NCBI GenBank assembly: GCA_907163375.1
Contig: CAJQUW010003042.1
Coordinates: 166,756-230,755 of the forward strand
Source: Prostheceraeus crozeri
Lineage: Eukaryota > Platyhelminthes > Polycladida > Euryleptidae
Direction: 5' to 3'
Length of the DNA stretch: 64,000 nucleotides
Part shown: one piece after another, positions 36,801 to 45,836 of the stretch
How the letters are laid out: the number at the start of each line of letters is the position of its first letter
How positions within the stretch are numbered: the stretch's first letter is position 1
Translations under genes and position numbers: made by a program
Notes under the pieces: model-generated
Seen by the model: only the letters and a program-made list of their open reading frames with translations
Told to the model about the DNA's origin: nothing
The model's database searches: none

Positions 36801-39800
36801 ATCGTTTTGCAACTGCTCCAGCACATTGTTCAAGTCCTGCAGCCAAAATGAGACTTTCACAAAATGATATGCACCCTATGTCCAATACGAATCTGCAGAC
36901 CTACCGAGTTCTATTTGGTTCCTCTTCTTGTCGGACAGGATCATAGAAGAAAGCTCTACTGGCTCTAGGCTCCGTAGTTTCATCTTAATAAGCGAAAGCA
37001 CAGAAAACTTCATTTGAATGAAAACTGTAATCTGCTTCCCATAGGACTATGACGTGTGGTTTTCTTTCATCGCCTCCGGCAAGAGGAGGTTCTCAGGTTG
37101 AACTCGGCAGATGTTCAGATTCGTAATGGGTATGAAGTCTCATTTTCAGCCTGGTTCCCTGCAGAAACTCGTTCTGGCTGCCGGACTATGTCTGTTGCAC
37201 AATGATTGTGACGCGTGGCCTGTTCACAGGCCATTTATTTGTCCAGCAATCAGGATAGAGCTTGCTGAGATAGTCTTTCACTGCTTTTGCGTCGGGAGAT
37301 TGTCGTCAATGTGTGATTCGTTGCATTGAACAGGATATTCTTCATTGTAGCTTACCTTTTCAAAATTACTTAGCCGCCAAAGATAATATTTAAAACAGAT
37401 AACAACAGAAAATAAAAACAAAAAAACTAAAAGACAAATTCAAAAAGACCATTCTTAATATTTGAAACCCTATCATAGCAGACGCGAAATGCTTGAACTT
37501 TGGAAGAGCGTATTTCAAAAACTTCATTGGGGAAGGGAAGTTTTTCATCGAAGCAAGACAATAAGGATAGTTTGTTTCATTACACAATTTTTTCTTAGAA
37601 CATGACTTGCAAAACTTTGTTATATCACAAAAGATGTTTACTTACAGCTGTCTGAATTCCCGCAATTGTTCCCTGACTATCAAATAGAAGCATGATTGAG
37701 CGATCACCATCACTGCTGAGATATCTCCGTCCAAGAAATCCATTAGCAGCTGAAATTTCAATTTGGAAATTTATTTTCCACAAAAATGTCAAATTGTACT
37801 CGCTGAACATTAATTTACTCTATGGCAATATTGCCAAATGAAATCTTTATGACGGTCATGGACCTATCTGACTCACTTAAAACACTTTCCCATGTTGAAT
37901 ATGACAGGGTACTCGAAAAGCTTCGAAAAATAATTCGATGTTATCATCGTGCCACCGAAGTTTCCTCCCTATTGAAAAACATAAACGCTTTCCAATTACA
38001 TTCCACAATAGGTATTTCGAATTTATGCTTTTCTTAAACTACTAATGCAGTCTGTCTCATGATCTAACAACATCCTGAACGTTTATAGTGATTGAAGAAG
38101 AACTGATACTGAAAAAAAAGCTTTCTCAAAAATTCTGGCATTCTTTCAGACTACATTTCTTTAAAAATTTCTGAATATCATTTTGAGGTTTCATAAGCTC
38201 AGTTTCACTCTATGATGCCTCGATTTCTTGATCTTGCTGAATTAAATTGCATGAATGAATAATGTATGTGGAATTATGTAAAATCGTGTGGATAACCCTT
38301 TAACCCTTCAAGTACTACTTGCCTGACATTCATCTATGACTACAATTCATCGGGATATTCCCTTCGCCAAGGTCAGAGCCACAGGAAGGTAAAAACGAAA
38401 ACGCGACGCTTCCAAAACTCATTTGTGAGATTTGCATTACCCTTTGTGACCTTTGTTCTTATTGTATGACCACACCATTATGTTTTGATTATCTTTCAAT
38501 TGTCTTGCCACTTCTGAATTTCTATTTGAAGTGCTGAATAAAACAACGATTATTACTATTATTTTTGAAATAATACTATCTGCTCGAATAGACTTCTCAC
38601 TATACTAAATCATCATAAAATAATGTAAAATGATATTAGACAATAAAGGCTTCCCTCTCAATATGATATCTTCCGTACATTCACCGGAACTGCTCCTGTA
38701 TAGAATCTTTCTGGATGAACTTATGAAAGAAGCAAAAAGAATATGGAATTTGTCCATCGAGGAGTTTCTCCACCATCTGAATGACATTGCTGGCAGGCGC
38801 GACTAATACGATCGTTCGATAATTTATCTGTTCTACCGCGAGCTATTCACCACAGCAGCCGTAACGTAGCAAAAGGGATAGAATCATTGATTGATGCAAT
38901 TGCCTGACAATAATTGTTGTATACGCATTTGACCTTTTGACCTCTAATAATGATTAAGAAAAAGCAGGTTTTCTCCCAATTTTTCGACGTTTTATTGAGT
39001 AAATAAAAGAGCGGGTCACCCTCTTTCACTAACTTTCTCTGACTGTCTTTCACTGACTGATTTATATATAAAACCCACTTGTACAGCGACCCCCTTGATA
39101 CTGTCTGTGTATAGACGAAACGCGTCGAGTGACTCGCTCTTTTATTTACTCAATAAAACGTCGTAAAATTGGGAGAGAACCTGCTTTTTCTTAATCATCA
39201 TGCCTGACCTCCCGTATCGACAACTCTATCAGTGACCTCTAGTAACCTGTAGACCTATTATACTATTACAAAAATTAGTTTATCAAAACCTTCTCTTCAT
39301 CACCTTTCTAAAAGAATGTGGTTATCCTATCATATCTTTACAATAAATTCTTGTATTTAATATCGGTTGTATACGTAGTCAGAAGAGCAAAATTCAAATG
39401 ATCACCAACTTGCAGAAAAGTGATATAAAAATAGCGAGCAGAGAGAAAAATGATATTTTGAACTGGATGTACCACAGAATTAGACATGTCTTCTCTTCTT
39501 CCGTTTGACTAGAAAGGAAACATTGGAACATGTAACGCTATTGAAATGGCACAATCTCCTGACTAAATACCATAGCAATCGAACAATGAGCAGCCAGTTC
39601 AACATTAAACACGCCAAATTGTGCAGTTTCAATGACTGTTATCAACCGGATCACACAGAAAAGAGACACAGTCGATGTCAAGTTCTACAGAGAAGTTTGT
39701 GAACGTTTTTTTTAGTGCGCCTGCTAATTTTTTTAATAAAGATCGGAGGGCTCAACATTATCGAGAAAACTTTTGCGCAATTATCTGAATTCTTCGAATC

Positions 39801-42800
39801 TGAAGGAATCGTGGCGTTCGGAGCATTTTGAAGGAATTCAGATCAATCCGCAAGCGGCGCACGACTAGGCTATTTTTCCTATCTCTGTAAGGTACTAAAA
39901 ATTCTTTTTGCCCACTTATTAAGTTCCTGCATGTGCCATCTGTTTGAATCAGTTTGCACTTCTATCAAAGTGATACGATTAAACAATCTAATTCTGTGGG
40001 ATGTACACTAAGCTTTTAGCTCATTGCTTTGTTGTGTTCTGTTTTCATAAAATATTTAATTAACGCGATAATTATTGCAAGGACCCAAGCAAAGTAATTC
40101 AATGTATTACCATCACATGATGTGTCCAATTTCATTCCTTGGGCAACTGCATCTACCTCAGTGCGAGGCATCGCAACGAAATTACCGGAGGCAAGAGGAT
40201 TGATTCCAAACTTCACTCTGAGGTTGTCCCATTCTTGTGAAAAGACGCCTGAAAGGTGAAATGATCACTTTAGAAGAATATCGAAGTCACAATCGAATAC
40301 GGTATGAAATCGGCATCATTTTTTGAGCACAAAAGTAATAACCAAATTTGTAATTGCGAGATTTGCATTGAATGTAAGAGTAATATTTGCCGGAAAAAGT
40401 TTGTTGTGTACAAATACAGAATGTGCAATGAATTCTATGTCGGCAAAACAGCGAGAATGCTTAAGACGAGGTATCAAGAACATAAGCGAGCTATTAAAAA
40501 CAAAAGTGCATCGAGAGCCCTTTATCAACATTTAATAGAAAAACATAATGGCGCTGGTGACATCGGGACTTTTCAGGTCGGTCTCATTTGCAAACTGACC
40601 AACACACGAGATACAGCAATAACATAAGCCAAAGCAATCACACAACTTAAGCCAGCAATCAATAGGAAACATGAATTACCTTTTTACAATCTAACTTCAC
40701 AGTTCAACAGCCAATCATGCATGCAACACAGTTCTTGATATCATTCACTCTTATATAAATATTCACAAAGGCTGCATCTGTGTCATCCAAACATCGACCG
40801 TTGAAGGCGCTGGACGCCGAAGGCCTGTCTGCCACACTTTTAACTTTAACTTTATTATATTGGCCTAAACTAAAAAAAGGGGAGTTTTAATTACCTTGTA
40901 CAACTTTCTCAGAAAGATGATCTCCCGTCACCTGGTCAACTACATGATCGCTTTAGAGTAGTAAAAATTTCGTTTATTACTCAAAAGATGGTCTGAAAAA
41001 CAAAGAAGGTACTTTATCTACCAATATCCTGAAATTTGTCGGAATGATGTGATTGGATTGTCAACTTTTCTGATTTCTGATTATTGGAAGTACAGCCAGA
41101 AAGCCGTGATGGCTCAGTCAGGAACAGCACAGGCAAAGAGGAATTCGATGCATTGGATGAAAGTGAACATTTTCCTTCAGTGTCTGAAGAATGTTGTATT
41201 CTATGATTATATTGTTATATCTATGATTCTTTCAGACTCGAGAAGTTCAGAACATTAGGTATTGGTTTCGAATTTGAAAAGTGATGTACTATATAAAATT
41301 GAAGGGCTTGGGTGTAAAAGGGGATAAGCCACACTTACCTAATTTTACAGGAGAGCAGTTTAAAGTTTTTGTCAACACTATGCAGAAAGTATGCAAGCTT
41401 ATCTCCTGGCAGTGTGAGAATATAATGCCATACGTATCAATTACATAATGACAAAGTATCGAAGCAATTGATTCAGCAGATTGACTTGCACAGGAATCCA
41501 AATGTACACTTGCAGCTGCATTTTTGTGGCTTATCCCCTTTTACATGCAAAGATTTGGAACAATAAAATGTTGAAATTTAGTATCTTCCTATTTTAGCCA
41601 TTTCAGCAAGTATATGCTGTAAATTGTATTTACGCGCATCAAACAGAATTTTGTATTTTACATATTTGTGCAACTCTGATTAAATCAATTCGTTTAATTT
41701 GGATTATATTGCATTTAGGCCCTATACCGGTACTATCGAAATAATCCCGTCTAAGCACATCCCCTTTCACAAAAACGGCATTAAAATATTGAACACAAAA
41801 TTCAAAATGATTCCACAATTAGTAAACTATGAAGTTCATTTCATTCTTAAACTGCAAGCATCGAGCAAGTCATCTCTACTCTTGGCCTAATGTTAAAATG
41901 TTGTTAGTATACGCCTACGCACAAAACTACTACATGTGTAATGTTAGAGCAATACAAGACAAAAAACGGGAAAATAATAAGTTGATTTAAACGGTTTAAT
42001 ATAAAACACATACATGACTTGCAATTTGTAAAAAACAGACTGTTATTTTCAAATCTGACTATTAAAATGTCTTACTTTGTACATGTAGGCCTACATGTAC
42101 TGGCTGCATTTGCATATGCGGCAATGTCAATGTTCATCCTCATCCTAGTCTTCCACGCAAATATCAGTGTCCACCGTTGAGTCACCTTTCAGTTGCTGAT
42201 AGAAATGATGCGACACAGGAGGAATGTATGGCAGAAGACTGAGCACATCACGGAATTTTGACTGCTTGACTGTAACACACTCATTGTTTTTGCAAGGAAC
42301 TGTGGATAATCGTGTTCTAATGCCTCTTGTTGCAGGCTCAATCAAGGCTTCGTTGAATAGACCACTGAGTGAGACTTTCAGCAGCATCTTCCCGGGATGT
42401 TCATCATCGAAGCGGAAAACTTGAGCCTTGGAGAATTCCAGCTTCTGTCCATTGATAGTCCGCGTTGGCCACTTTATTGGAAGCTTGGACATCTTCTTGA
42501 AGTCATTCACAGTCAGCATCTTTACTTTGAACTTGTTGATGGATGCGATAAGTACTGCCCACTTCTGAGGGCAGTACACGTGTTCTTTTCTTCGGCTTGC
42601 TTTTTCAATATGACCGAAGTCCCGATCACATGGCAAATGCGTGTGACCTGTCACAAGGAAGACGTGTGTAATGCTTCGGAACTTCTTTTCTTTCACCAGA
42701 TTGTACCACAACGACATGATGGTCCAATTTTTGTTCTGTCCCTTGCAATTATCGCTGAACACGACAAGATCCTCCTTCAACTCGTTTGTCTGCAGATGCT

Positions 42801-44326
42801 GAAGCAAGATGCTAGCGACTTCATCAGCCCCTTTAATAATCATCCTGTTCATTGTCTATTTGGATCCTGAGACGATCACACTTGCAACATGTGTCCAATT
42901 TGGGTAGCTTAAATCCAATATTGAAGTCACTGCAGAAGGTTCTGCGATAGAAATCCTCTGAAACAGGGTGAATGCTCCTTTCTTCGCCAATGGAGGATCA
43001 GAGGATGCGTCACTCACTCACTCAAGCGTAGGGTGAAACATGAGACAACGTTTTAGTTCATCGTTTTCTGCTTCAGACTTTCAAGTGTAGTTGTGGCTTA
43101 TCCCCTTATTCATGCCAAAGTGATGTGGCTTATCCCCTTATGCACTTTATGGAAACCATGCAAGGAAAGTTCAGATCGTCGTATAAATCAGTGAAACGAA
43201 GCTTTATGATGCACTTAATCATCACATGAAATATCTCCATTTTCGAAAAAATGTGGCTTATCCCCTTTTACGCCGAAGCCCTTCAATTGCCAATTTAGCA
43301 AACAACAATCAATTGGAGCTTGACGCCTCCTGTTCTCCGAGGGAATGAAAATGCTCAAGTTTGTGAGAGAGGGAGAGGAAAATGTGAAGTATCTGAGGGT
43401 TCATATTATACCAATTTATATTTGAAACCTCAGATATAGGCATACGTACATGCATGACGAAGTCATGAAGTCAAATTAATAATAAACAGATGAATTATAT
43501 ATACGTAGGCTTGATTTCTAAACCAAAGATGTAAAAATCGAGACAAATGTAGCCCTTAGTAAATCTGTCGGCTTAATAAAGGGATTGGACAGGCGAATAT
43601 TCGACGCGACGACGAATTCTCGAGAATATCGATGGTTGAAACTTAAGCTGATGATTGCCACTGTGCGTGGCAATGCCCTCCGCACTTCTTGGCAGGAGAC
43701 TTTAGGGACTAGTCTTCATATAAATTTGAGCATTCAAGCAATGTTACACATCACGAGGAAGGAGAAAAAACGGAACGTGAACATCAGAGAAAGAATGAGA
43801 ATCATTGACATAACGAGTAAAATCAGAACGATGAAGGGATACTGGGCAGGACACCTAGCCAGAATGAACAACAACAAATGGGCCAAAAAAGTAACGGAAT
43901 GGACGCCACTAGAAAGACCAAGGCAAAGAGGAAGGCCAATGAGAAGATGGAAAGACGATATTGAGGAAAAGAGCGAATTCAGCTGGATTCAGGAAGCGCA
44001 AGATCGAAGAAACTGGGGAGGGAGTGGAGGCCATCTGCCTGCAGTGGCACGAAAGGCTAATTATGATGATGATGATAATATTAAATGAATAAAATTTGAT
44101 AAATTTGTTTAACGTCTCGTGCCACTATGATGCATCAAATGTGCTTAGAAATCAACCTAAACTCCGTCCAAACTGAACATTACTTGCTTGTCACTGGTGA
44201 AATACATCTTCGAAGGAGAGTAACCTATCCTTTTCATCAAATATCAGATACTTCAGAAAAGCTTCCACTCATTTTCTTACCTGCGATTAGGGCTGTCGCA
44301 ATGATATATCGAAAGAGAGCACTCAT
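30730..44326 (-). CDS. Seven-exon gene for a secreted, cysteine-containing protein of 284 residues (family not recognised)
   Basis: The gene was assembled on the minus strand from seven exons: 44281-44326, 40111-40248, 37646-37749, 32599-32704, 32354-32539, 30904-31064 and 30730-30843. Every intron is GT-AG, all phases agree (1,1,0,1,1,0), and the coding total is 855 nt including TAA. The protein starts MSALFRYIIATALIAG, a typical signal peptide, so it is expected to be secreted or lumenal. Six cysteines (about residues 60, 135, 189, 207, 256 and 282) could form three disulfides. No membrane segment follows the signal peptide and no N-glycosylation sequon was seen. Notable motifs are QHYWYDLRQ, FPAFLLYNSG and HIYMYSRPW. 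It resembles anonymous conserved invertebrate secreted proteins, but I assign no function. Introns 1-5 are filled with transposons. No exon is long enough to show in an ordinary ORF scan. Confidence 0.85.
30904..31064 (-). CDS. Secreted-protein gene, exon 6 (residues 194-247)
   Basis: The acceptor CCGCAG ends at 31065 and the donor GTAAGT starts at 30903. The exon encodes QHYWYDLRQNMNCDDFFPAF and continues LLYNSGKLDGFGFAVSVNID. It looks like the most conserved part of the protein (aromatic-rich, one Cys). Confidence 0.85.
31080..32040. other. Intron 5 of the secreted-protein gene, nothing else seen
   Basis: AT-rich. ORFs on both strands are unsupported. Confidence 0.3.
32050..32333 (-). mobile_element. 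End of a CACTA-like non-autonomous element
   Basis: Read on the minus strand from 32333, CCCTGTGGGAATGCATCTTG and then GCTAATA...ATCTGGCGAG match the terminus at 53761 (CCCTGTGGGAAAAAATCATG, GCTAATAGCC, ATCTGGCGAG). The other end was not located, so the inner boundary is a guess. Confidence 0.55.
32354..32539 (-). CDS. Secreted-protein gene, exon 5 (residues 132-194)
   Basis: The acceptor TTCTTCAG ends at 32540 and the donor GTAAGT starts at 32353. The exon carries Cys135 (AIICNAG) and Cys189 (KGKCFIMM). A transposon end lies only 21 bp inside the following intron. Confidence 0.83.
32599..32704 (-). CDS. Secreted-protein gene, exon 4 (residues 97-132)
   Basis: The acceptor CTTTAG ends at 32705 and the donor GTACGT starts at 32598. 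The exon encodes VPKSSGFPNAAQKLAHDVYV followed by a stretch ending AYFVDP. Phase 0 in, phase 1 out. Confidence 0.83.
32880..33760 (-). pseudogene. R2-like LINE C-terminus with restriction-like endonuclease domain
   Basis: The minus strand reads CARLITKRGEVRETEG, GYKYLGILQ, then DETVAHILSACSQLAPTEYT with a zinc-finger-like histidine/cysteine pattern. After an in-frame TGA near 33309 it reads NRPDITIID...NLIEISIPEDRDI...K, the PD-(D/E)xK layout of R2/NeSL-type LINEs. It ends PETWQV...IMRVERER. A stretch normally lying between GILQ and DETVAHIL is missing (internal deletion). Truncated and inactive. Confidence 0.78.
33761..34074. other. No feature seen
   Basis: AT-rich intron 3 sequence of the secreted-protein gene. 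Confidence 0.3.
34075..35110. mobile_element. Two inverted, decayed copies of the CACAGAATTAGA hAT-MITE family
   Basis: The arms 34075-34470 and 34785-35110 are inverted relative to each other (for example CCATAATGTTGGCCC against GGGCCAACATTATGG). The left arm ends TCTAATTCTGTG at 34458-34469, like the intact MITEs at 36194 and 39473. A (GA)n run lies at 34439-34453. Confidence 0.6.
35361..35980. mobile_element. Inverted-repeat transposon with CACGGTG ends and TATT duplication
   Basis: CACGGTG starts at 35361 and CACCGTG ends at 35980. TATT flanks both sides (35357-35360 and 35981-35984). Arms of about 170 bp share AAATTTCCCATTATATTTCT, ATGGCGGACAT and TTTCGGTTT words. No coding capacity. 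Confidence 0.72.
36194..36712. mobile_element. hAT-type MITE, copy 1, perfect 8-bp target duplication
   Basis: The terminal inverted repeat is CACAGAATTAGA / TCTAATTCTGTG. GATGTCTC is duplicated at 36186-36193 and 36713-36720. It is 519 bp and lies in intron 3 of the secreted-protein gene. The interior is shared with copy 2 at 39473 with few changes. Confidence 0.9.
36833..37188. mobile_element. AGTCCGGCAGCC fold-back, short diverged copy
   Basis: It starts AGTCCTGCAGCC and ends GGCTGCCGGACTA, with inverted arms TTCGTAATGGGTATG-like and CCCTATGTCCAATACGAA. Confidence 0.65.
37646..37749 (-). CDS. Secreted-protein gene, exon 3 (residues 62-96)
   Basis: The acceptor TTTCAG ends at 37750 and the donor GTAAGT starts at 37645. 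The exon encodes ANGFLGRRYLSSDGDRSIML and then LFDSQGTIAGIQTA. It enters in phase 1 and leaves in phase 0. Confidence 0.83.
37765..38930. other. Intron 2 sequence, no firm feature
   Basis: A plus-strand ORF at 37822-38037 (EYDRVLEKLRKIIRCYHRATEV) looks exon-like and ends at a possible donor. No acceptor or partner exon was found, so I do not call it a gene. Confidence 0.3.
38946..39203. repeat. Inverted repeat with 70-bp arms (Penelope-like terminal hairpin)
   Basis: GATTAAGAAAAAGCAGGTTT...AAAGAGCGGGTCAC is mirrored by GTGACTCGCTCTTTT...CTTTTTCTTAATCA. The loop holds GTCT-GTGTAT-AGAC-GAAAC (39103-39121), a hammerhead-like stem II and core. Confidence 0.7.
39473..39998. mobile_element. hAT-type MITE, copy 2, perfect 8-bp target duplication
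   Basis: Same ends as copy 1. GGATGTAC is duplicated at 39465-39472 and 39999-40006. It is 526 bp and lies in intron 2, close to exon 2 of the secreted-protein gene. Confidence 0.9.
40111..40248 (-). CDS. Secreted-protein gene, exon 2 (residues 16-62)
   Basis: The exon lies between acceptor TTTCAG (40249-40254) and donor GTAATA (40105-40110). It encodes VFSQEWDNLRVKFGINPLAS and onward to Cys60. The phase is 1 on both sides. Confidence 0.83.
40304..40830 (+). pseudogene. Penelope-like element C-terminus: GIY-YIG endonuclease fragment
   Basis: The ORF 40304-40627 reads CRKKFVVYKYRMCNEFYVGK followed by TARMLKTRYQEHKRAI, the GIY-YIG domain that sits behind the RT in Penelope elements. The preceding CNCEICIECKSNICRK is the Cys-rich linker. 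A stop at 40625 is followed by KAITQLKPAINRKHELPFYN-like sequence in frame, so the ORF is broken. At 40801-40823 TTGAAGGCGCTGGACGCCGA has a GGCG/CGCC stem, a decayed hammerhead-like core where Penelope 3' ends carry one. Confidence 0.82.
41301..43284. mobile_element. DNA transposon carrying a DUF7869-like gene, AATT target duplication
   Basis: GAAGGGCTTGGGTGTAAAAG at 41301 is mirrored at 43265-43284 (two mismatches), and the repeat extends through GGGGATAAGCCACA. AATT flanks both ends (41297-41300 and 43285-43288). TGTGGCTTATCCCCTT occurs five times: in both termini and at 41525, 43092 and 43124. That is the pattern of multiple transposase-binding sites. The only gene inside is the DUF7869-like fragment on the minus strand. 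It sits in intron 1 of the secreted-protein gene. Confidence 0.82.
42145..42852 (-). pseudogene. DUF7869-like protein (putative transposase), 5'-truncated
   Basis: 235 residues: VVFSDNCKGQNKNWTIMSLW (first acidic motif), then HVFLVTGHTHLPCDRDFGHI and EK (second motif), then a basic and hydrophobic C-terminal half ending LLPYIPPVSHHFYQQL. This is the core of the invertebrate DUF7869 family as I remember it. The SDN, CDRDFG and IEK residues could be an RNase-H-like acidic triad, which is inference. Just upstream another frame reads TCCKCDRLRIQID, the expected Cys-containing lead-in, so a frameshift lies near 42845. Most of the N-terminus is absent. Confidence 0.72.
43570..44098 (+). pseudogene. 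RTE-like LINE, 3' end
   Basis: The ORF 43585-44088 reads AMLHITRKEKKRNVNIRERM, TMKGYWAGHLARMN, then RPRQRGRPMRRWKDDIEE and RRNWGG, the standard C-terminus of RTE/BovB-type endonuclease-RT proteins. The (GATGATGAT)AATATTAAATGAATAAA tail marks the 3' end. The element is strongly 5'-truncated near 43570. Confidence 0.85.
44281..44326 (-). CDS. Secreted-protein gene, exon 1 (start codon and signal peptide)
   Basis: ATG at 44326-44324 opens 15 codons rich in Ala, Leu and Ile and ends with one G before the donor GTAAGA. That G joins GC of exon 2 to make Gly16, next to the expected signal-peptidase site. Confidence 0.8.
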
Positions 44327-45099
44327 GTTTTGAGATCCGGAAATATGCTGTTCTAAATTCAATATATTTACGATGCATCGTTGCGCGGCGTCATTCCATG
44401 TAATTCTCCCATCTGTTTCGTGAAATTTACATAATTGTTGAGATCGTTGATGCAACTGTCATCTGTTTCTTTGATGCTTTAGAGATCTGCAAACGATTAG
44501 GCTATTGTTACTGCAAAACACTAATCTGCAAGCGCTGATATGTGCTATTTTCACCTCGTATACTCCAGTTGACCTACATTGTTTACATCAATCAAAGTAC
44601 ATTCAAACAGATGATGATCTTTGGTAATTTAATGCACTAGACAAAAGCGAATTTTGTGCATTCACCTTAGACATATAGGCGGTTCGAATTAAAGTCATGT
44701 AGCAAACCTTCTGGATTGGCAGAAAGCCAAGAAACGATTGACCTATCGCCTTTCGAGTGACCGTTGGTCAATTGCTGAGTTTGTTCATTATTGTTTGTTC
44801 ATTTGTTCATTCACTGTGGTCCAAATGGGAGTCTGTGCATTATAATGAACAAACTGAAATCAGTGTGTAGATTGAAGTTATGAATGTGAATATATCGATA
44901 GTATTTGTGAGTATTGGGAGTTAGTGCATTATAGTGAACAAACCAAATCATGATAGAACATTTCAAAAACTTGACACGATTGCGCGAGACCATGACTAAG
45001 GAGACAGTCATGGGAAATTGCAATTACGAACCTGAACAATGTAATGTGAATTTGATGTTTGCACAGCCAACATGTACCGTTTGCCATTATAAGTATATG
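44327..45099. other. Upstream region of the secreted-protein gene
   Basis: No clear core promoter was recognised. A 90-bp direct repeat (GTGCATTATAATGAACAAAC and a variant) lies at about 44835 and 44925. Confidence 0.3.
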
Positions 45100-45600
45100 C
45101 TACTTTGCATAGGTCCCATAGAGTGGTAGGGATATTAGTGGTCCCATATAATGTAGAGTGATAACTCCGCATTTATTAAATCCCCAATGTGTAAACACTT
45201 TCGATTTTATTAAATGAACTCGAGGGGGATACAGTTGGTAATTGTCACCAAATGTGAGATATGCAAATTTTTGCAGTTTTGAAGAACTTACCAAGGAAAT
45301 GACTGATCATGATTGTAATGCAGAAGGAATGATAGTATTTTACAGATCCTCCGTGCTATGACAGCCTTGGAGAGGTAATGTTTGTTAAATTAGAAATTTG
45401 ACAGGTTGCTATTATACTTTCATACTCAACCTCAAGTTCTTTTTTCTTTACCGTGATTATATCATATGCAACCTGCCGCTGGCACAACAAAATTACAGAA
45501 TCAAAGACAATGATTTCAATAAACTTTGAAAGATGTAAATGGGTCCACATTTCAGATTCAAGAAATGAAACATGAATTTTGTGAATCATAAAATCATGCC
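45100..45600 (-). repeat. Dispersed repeat, copy 2
   Basis: Inverse of the repeat at 60-560. See that entry for shared words. Confidence 0.7.
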
Positions 45601-45836
45601 GGTGAAAATTGAATCAATAACTTGAAATTTAGCCAAAAAAGCACAATAAGCTCTTTTTTCATGACTTCCATTTTAATGTGGTTCATCAAATTCCCTTGAT
45701 AATCAGCTTAATTTCCGCTTAGCTAAGTTGTTTTTAGCAAATGTTCATTCCTTTTGATATCCAACTTGTTTCATGCTACTTCTAAAGAAGCTTCCATGTC
45801 GGTAGTACAAAACGTTGCATAATTTTGACTTTTTAA

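Noticed and set aside
37822-38037. Plus-strand exon-like ORF, possibly a chemoreceptor exon
   Set aside because: A possible donor exists at the end, but an in-frame TAA lies just upstream with no acceptor between. No partner exon found.
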